A stretch of DNA of 64,000 nucleotides, from assembly GCA_031213475.1 (NCBI GenBank), contig JARUPZ010000013.1, forward strand, positions 3,224,731-3,288,730. Reading direction: 5' to 3'. The DNA is from Nereocystis luetkeana (lineage: Eukaryota; Sar; Phaeophyceae; Laminariales; Laminariaceae). Shown one piece after another: positions 60,213-64,000 of this stretch; positions within the stretch are counted from its first letter, which is position 1; each line of letters opens with the position of its first letter. A program made the translations under genes and the position numbers. The notes below the pieces were generated by a model, which was given only the letters and a program-made list of their open reading frames with translations, was not told the DNA's origin and did not search any database.

Positions 60213-61311
60213 TAAGGCCCCGAGGTGTTGTTGATTGGGCCACTGTCTCGGGGTCCCGAAGGGATCAACACACCAGTGGGGGGCGTCATCACGATCGGAA
60301 ATCTCCTCAAGAAGGGAAAGTTCTCGGGAGATATATTGCGCGCTTTGATAAGTTTTGACGTTGGTCTCGCCCTTTTGATGCGGAGTGAGCTTTGCCGGCT
60401 TGCAGGGCCTGTCGTTACGTTGAGGTGCGCTTTCGAGTCAACCTACCCCCCCCCCCCCCCCCCACACGCACAATCGGGGGGGGTAGGCACGCTGCGAATA
60501 CTCCTAAGAGTTTACCTGGTACCTTTTTAGTTTTTTGTCTCGAGTAAAATCTCAGGCCACTATGGATGAAATCTGAAGGGGACATTCTTTAGGGCGTTTT
60601 GCGTCAGGACCTTGGGATGTCACACCAGCCAGCCCCTATCAACAAAAAGCAACAGGCGGGGTGGGATGTGAGCGTTACAGCGTGCGGTGGGTCAGGTCCG
60701 ACATTGAGCGATACTCACCATGCACCCCAACACTCCTTTCGGCCTGACACCAACCCTGAACTTCCTCTTTGGGCTCAGAAGGAAACACACGACACGAAAT
60801 ATGAACGTGGAAGTGTGGTGAGCCTAACCTTTATTTTTACCAATCCGCCGGAGGATAAAAAAAAAAAAAAACTACCACAACAAGGCTGTCCCGTCAACAC
60901 GCGCGGAAGGGGGTGACGAGAGGCGAAGGGGAACGAGATGGGACGAGATGAAGCCGCATGCCCACATGGGATAAACAGATCACGACCCAGCAGCAGTAGA
61001 TGATTTCGAGATCCAACAGTGACTTGCCACGCTGTCAGATGTCATGCGAGGGCCATTATCGGACGGGCCCCACCCAGCAAAAAGTGAACGCCAGAGCCGT
61101 GTGTTGATACAGACCCCACCCGGCGGCAAACGTGCACCTACATCTTGCAGAAGATGCAATAAATCGGGAATATGTGTCTTCCGCGGAATATCTACCGCAC
61201 ATGGGCGATGAAGTAAGGGCTTCCTCTGTCCCATGTTGTGGAGACATGGCCTGTGGCATCCGTCAGAGACAGCAGCACACCCGGTTCTGAGCTTTGAGTG
61301 CCTGCCCGGTT

Positions 61312-61412
61312 AACCCCTTTAGAACTCCAGTCCCCTTTTGGGGACAAGGCAGTCAAATTCCAAGTAATTTGTCCCCAATTGCCCCCAAAACGAGACTGCA
61401 GGCCTAAAAATG
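61312..61412. mobile_element. Hairpin MITE, complete copy
   Basis: Left arm TTTAGAACTCCAGTCCCC and TTTTGGGGACAA; right arm CCCCCAAAACGAGACTGCAG and GCCTAAAAATG. About 20 bp of AT-rich loop contain AATTCCAAGTAATTTG. Confidence 0.7.
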
Positions 61413-62421
61413 AAGCGGCAGGGGTGGTTGACTCTTGACTCGGCTGGGGCTCTACGGTAAGAGCGCTCCACCTCCTCTCCGTTGGCGAGCACGCCCACGA
61501 GACTTGCAATATACGAAAAGAGAAGAAATAAAAAAAACACGCACACACACATAAGGCGCGAGTTCGTCGAAGCTCAAACGAATACTGCGTGCTACACCAA
61601 GCGTAAAGGTTTACGGACGTTTCTGCAAGAAGCACGAGATGTTTTCAAAGGGCTGTATCACAGCCCTAAACCGCGAGGCGAGGCATCGAGGCCAGGGATA
61701 AAAAAGCTACGATCGCGCGCGGGGACACCGTCGACGCACGGCACGCCGTTTGTGCCCGAGCATCGCACTGAAAAAAGCACGCCCCCCCCGACGGCATCTT
61801 GTGCCTGCATGACTCGGAACCTCTCATCGCCGACATAGGTGAAGGAAATCGCAGTTTAAACCCGTCGACTGATCGGCCGCGTACACTTGAAACTTGCAGG
61901 TTAACCCCTATGTGACTCCGAGATTGCGACCAAAACGGTGATAACATCGGTGTAGTCAGGCGTCTGCGAGAAGCGTGAGTGCCTAGCAGTATGGGTGCAT
62001 AGGGTCATGCTGCGCCCGCCGTGAGACTCCTTGCCTTGCACGGCAAAACGCGGACATCCATTTCTATCATGCCCCCCAATCACACAGCAGTCAGTGGCCG
62101 TCGTCATTTTGTTTTTATTCGTCAGTCTTCCTCTCTGGCGTCCCCAGAGGGCTTATAATGCCAACAAACAAGGTATTTACGCGCCCAAACAAAAGCCTGT
62201 CTCCTGGTAGCCTATTGCATTGCAAGGGACAACAACGAGCACACAACAAAACGCAAGCTCTCCAAATACCGCCAATAAAAAGAGGGCACACGAGAACCCG
62301 CCGTCGAACCCTGCCACGTGACTCAAAACCTTTCGTCGAAAGGACACCATGGGCAAAAAAACACATAACCATCCATACGCCTCCATATCCCTTTACAAAT
62401 GTTACCCGCGCACCTTGGGCA

Positions 62422-63782
62422 CTACGTGCTAACCTTCGCCCCCCGCCCGCCCCCTCGCGCCCCCTTGCCCCCACCTCTACCCCCACCTCCACCCTTGCCG
62501 CCACCCCCACTCCTACCCCTACCCCGACCTCCACCCCCGCCGTTTCCCCGACCATCCCCCGCCCCCCTCCCTCTTGTCCCGCCTCTTCCTCTCCCCCGGC
62601 CGCGCGCCCCCCTCCCTCCGCGCACGACGGCGCTGCTTTTAACGGCGCCGGTACCCCACGTTCGTTGCTTAGGAGCCGCGGCGCCGGTCGCCCCTTTCCA
62701 CTTGCCGGAAGCCTTCGACGCGGAAGCGGGGGCTGCGGCTTTTCCGTCCCCGCTCTCGTCTTGCTCGCTCTGCGGTTCGTCGTCGTCGTCGTTATCATCG
62801 TCATCGGCGGCCGCGAACTCTCCAAACTCGTTTTTCCCCGAGTGCTTCCGGAGCTCCTGGTCGTATTCGTGCGGCGAGAGTTTCTTGTTCCGGAGCTTCT
62901 TGTATCTTCACCAGTCGCGAGTTGGAGGAGGCGGGGGGGGGGAGAGGAGGAGGAGAAGGAGGGAAGGGGGGAGAGGAGAAGGAAAAGGGGGGGAGAAGGA
63001 AGAAGAGGGGGAAGAGACCGAGGAGGATGGGGGGTAAGAGGAGGAACAGGGGGTACAGAAAAGAGGAGGAAGGTACGGCGACGGTTAAAAGACGCGAGTG
63101 TCACCAGTAGATGCCGGGCGTTTGGAGGGAGTTCCACAGGGCACGACGGCGTTGAAAATCCAAGATCGTTTGGGTTAATCCTACCGTACAAAGTATCATC
63201 TACGGTTTTATTTCTCGAGAGCGCGCGCGCGCGTGAGTGCAACTACCTGCTTGCCTCGTTGTCGCTGCAGGCACGTCGCTGTATCCTACGCACAGGTTTC
63301 GGTGGAATGGGTGTAAAGCAAGCACTTTATAGGCTACCCAGGAAAACTGAACACTCTTTCTATTTTCCCAAACTTTGGAAACATATAAAAAAATGGAAGG
63401 AACGCTTTTCTTTTTGCCTCGTCGAGTGTTGGCACCTCCTTCGTCGTCGCCCCAAGGGCTCGGCAGAGGCGCAAGGGGAAGCGCATGGTTGGAACAAAAC
63501 GACCACGACACATCAACGCTACCGCGGTGCCGCACCGCACCGCACCGCATCGCACCGCCCGCGCCGCCCGCTCAGTTGTACACCCGCGTGCGAGATTTAA
63601 AAAAAAACTCACAGGCGTTCCTCATTCGCGAGGTCGTCCCACTCCTCCAAGAGCTGCTGGTGTCTCCCCTTTCGCTTCCGCCGCCCGTCCTCTTCCCTGG
63701 CGCCTGCGGACTTCTCTTTCCCGCCGCCGGCAGCCAGCTCCGCCGCGGCGCGCTGGGCCTCTTCTTCCTCCTCTATCGCTCG
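62422..63782 (-). CDS. C-terminal part of a probable DDX55/Spb4-type DEAD-box RNA helicase with RGG tail, continues past the window edge
   Basis: Two exons read on the minus strand. Exon 63782-63613 follows a CCTTCAG acceptor and encodes an acidic-then-basic stretch ending HQQLLEEWDDLANEERL, with a GTGAGT donor in phase 2. Exon 62905-62422 starts at an AAG acceptor behind a very long pyrimidine tract and reads YKKLRNKKLSPHEYDQELR, then an acidic Asp run, then an RGG/RGRGRGG-rich tail ending KVST and stop. The joined DLANEERLYKKLRNKKLS resembles the family end DELAREERLxKKLKxGKIS of Spb4/DDX55/plant RH18, helicases of 60S subunit assembly. The catalytic domains would lie to the right of the window. 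The RGG tail is unusual for the family, so the family call is tentative. Confidence 0.5.
62932..63060. other. Almost pure purine tract (pyrimidine tract of the minus-strand gene)
   Basis: Plus strand is G/A for about 130 bp with few interruptions. On the transcribed minus strand this is the polypyrimidine tract directly before the acceptor at 62906. It explains the Arg/Glu-rich and Pro/Leu-rich open frames in the area. Confidence 0.7.
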
Positions 63783-63819
63783 CTGAAGGAACGGTACGAA
63801 GGGAGAGCCGGGGCGCGGG

Positions 63820-64000
63820 GGGGGGGGGGGTGTACTCACGTCATGCATTGCCGTAGTTGTGTGATCATAGACCCTTGCAGAGGCTCGCAGAGGGGGGGGG
63901 GGGGTACTCATTGATATGCATGGCCGTAGTCGTATGACCATAGGCCCTCTCACCCCTACAACCTCGGGACGGAGCACGTTGGGTTATCACCGCCCCAGGC
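63820..64000 (-). repeat. Poly-C-bounded repeat, two adjoining partial copies at the window edge
   Basis: Two G-tracts (63820-63832 and 63893-63904) each precede TACTCA and a CATGCATxGCCGTAGTxGT block. The second copy runs on through CATAGGCCCTCTCACCCC and GGGACGGAGCACGTTGGG to the end. Confidence 0.7.

Larger units (their letters stand above)
58987..62421. other. Intergenic region between convergent SCAPER and helicase genes
   Basis: It should hold the 3' UTRs of both genes. A CTTGCTCCTGCTGCTTGC block is duplicated at about 59034 and 59074, each copy followed by an ATGGCATGCG-like piece. A dispersed-repeat copy lies at 60018-60212, a poly-C tract at 60447-60464 and a hairpin MITE at 61312-61412. 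I see no supported gene. Confidence 0.55.

Noticed and set aside
62115-63242. Minus-strand ORF of 375 codons
   Set aside because: It overlaps the helicase exon in another frame and runs through the intron's pyrimidine tract without splice logic.
62158-63600. Plus-strand ORF of 480 codons, Pro-rich
   Set aside because: It is antisense to the RGG-tail exon and to the pyrimidine tract of the minus-strand helicase gene. The minus-strand exons have matching phases and recognisable protein sequence.
1-64000. Search for reverse transcriptase, integrase, capsid or transposase genes
   Set aside because: No such motif was recognised in any frame. The mobile DNA here consists of short noncoding elements only, so no autonomous or virus-like element is claimed.

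Overview
This window looks like nuclear DNA of a multicellular-type stramenopile, most likely a brown alga such as Ectocarpus. The sequence shows GC-rich exons of about 50-180 bp separated by introns of several hundred bp to 3 kb, consistent GTGAGT/GTGCGC donors, very long Ala/Gly/Ser-rich exons, many CAG/CAA-type microsatellites, poly-C/poly-G tracts and many short inverted-repeat elements. The taxon is an inference. No bacterial-style operon, rRNA, tRNA, CRISPR array or recognisable reverse transcriptase, transposase or capsid gene was seen.

Layout: (1) 1-510, a possible last exon of a plus-strand gene entering from the left. (2) 3035-16112, minus strand: an EHD-family (Eps15-homology-domain ATPase, dynamin superfamily) membrane-remodelling protein, rebuilt from eleven exons whose phases all agree; its first exon was not found and its last exon is uncertain. 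(3) 16113-22012, a divergent head-to-head intergenic region packed with foldback elements, simple repeats and one possible MATH-like exon. (4) 22013-58986, plus strand: a giant SCAPER homologue (S-phase cyclin A-associated protein in the ER), at least 24 exons over 37 kb, with all joins in phase and about 3,094 residues, roughly twice the animal protein. The extra length is low-complexity sequence in four long exons. (5) 58987-62421, a convergent intergenic region. (6) 62422 to beyond the right end, minus strand: the C-terminal part of what is probably a DDX55/Spb4-type DEAD-box RNA helicase with an RGG-rich tail.

The three genes are eukaryotic housekeeping functions (endocytic membrane remodelling, ribosome-associated/ER-linked regulation, 60S ribosome biogenesis) and nothing suggests that they act together. 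The most unusual features are structural. Three introns of the SCAPER gene appear to use GC instead of GT donors. Two inverted copies of a poly-C-bounded repeat of about 0.6 kb flank one short SCAPER exon. A small hairpin element sits inside a larger terminal-inverted-repeat element. There is a foldback element with arms of about 200 bp, a 61-64 bp tandem array with a lone reversed unit 4 kb away, and several dispersed repeat families each present two to ten times.
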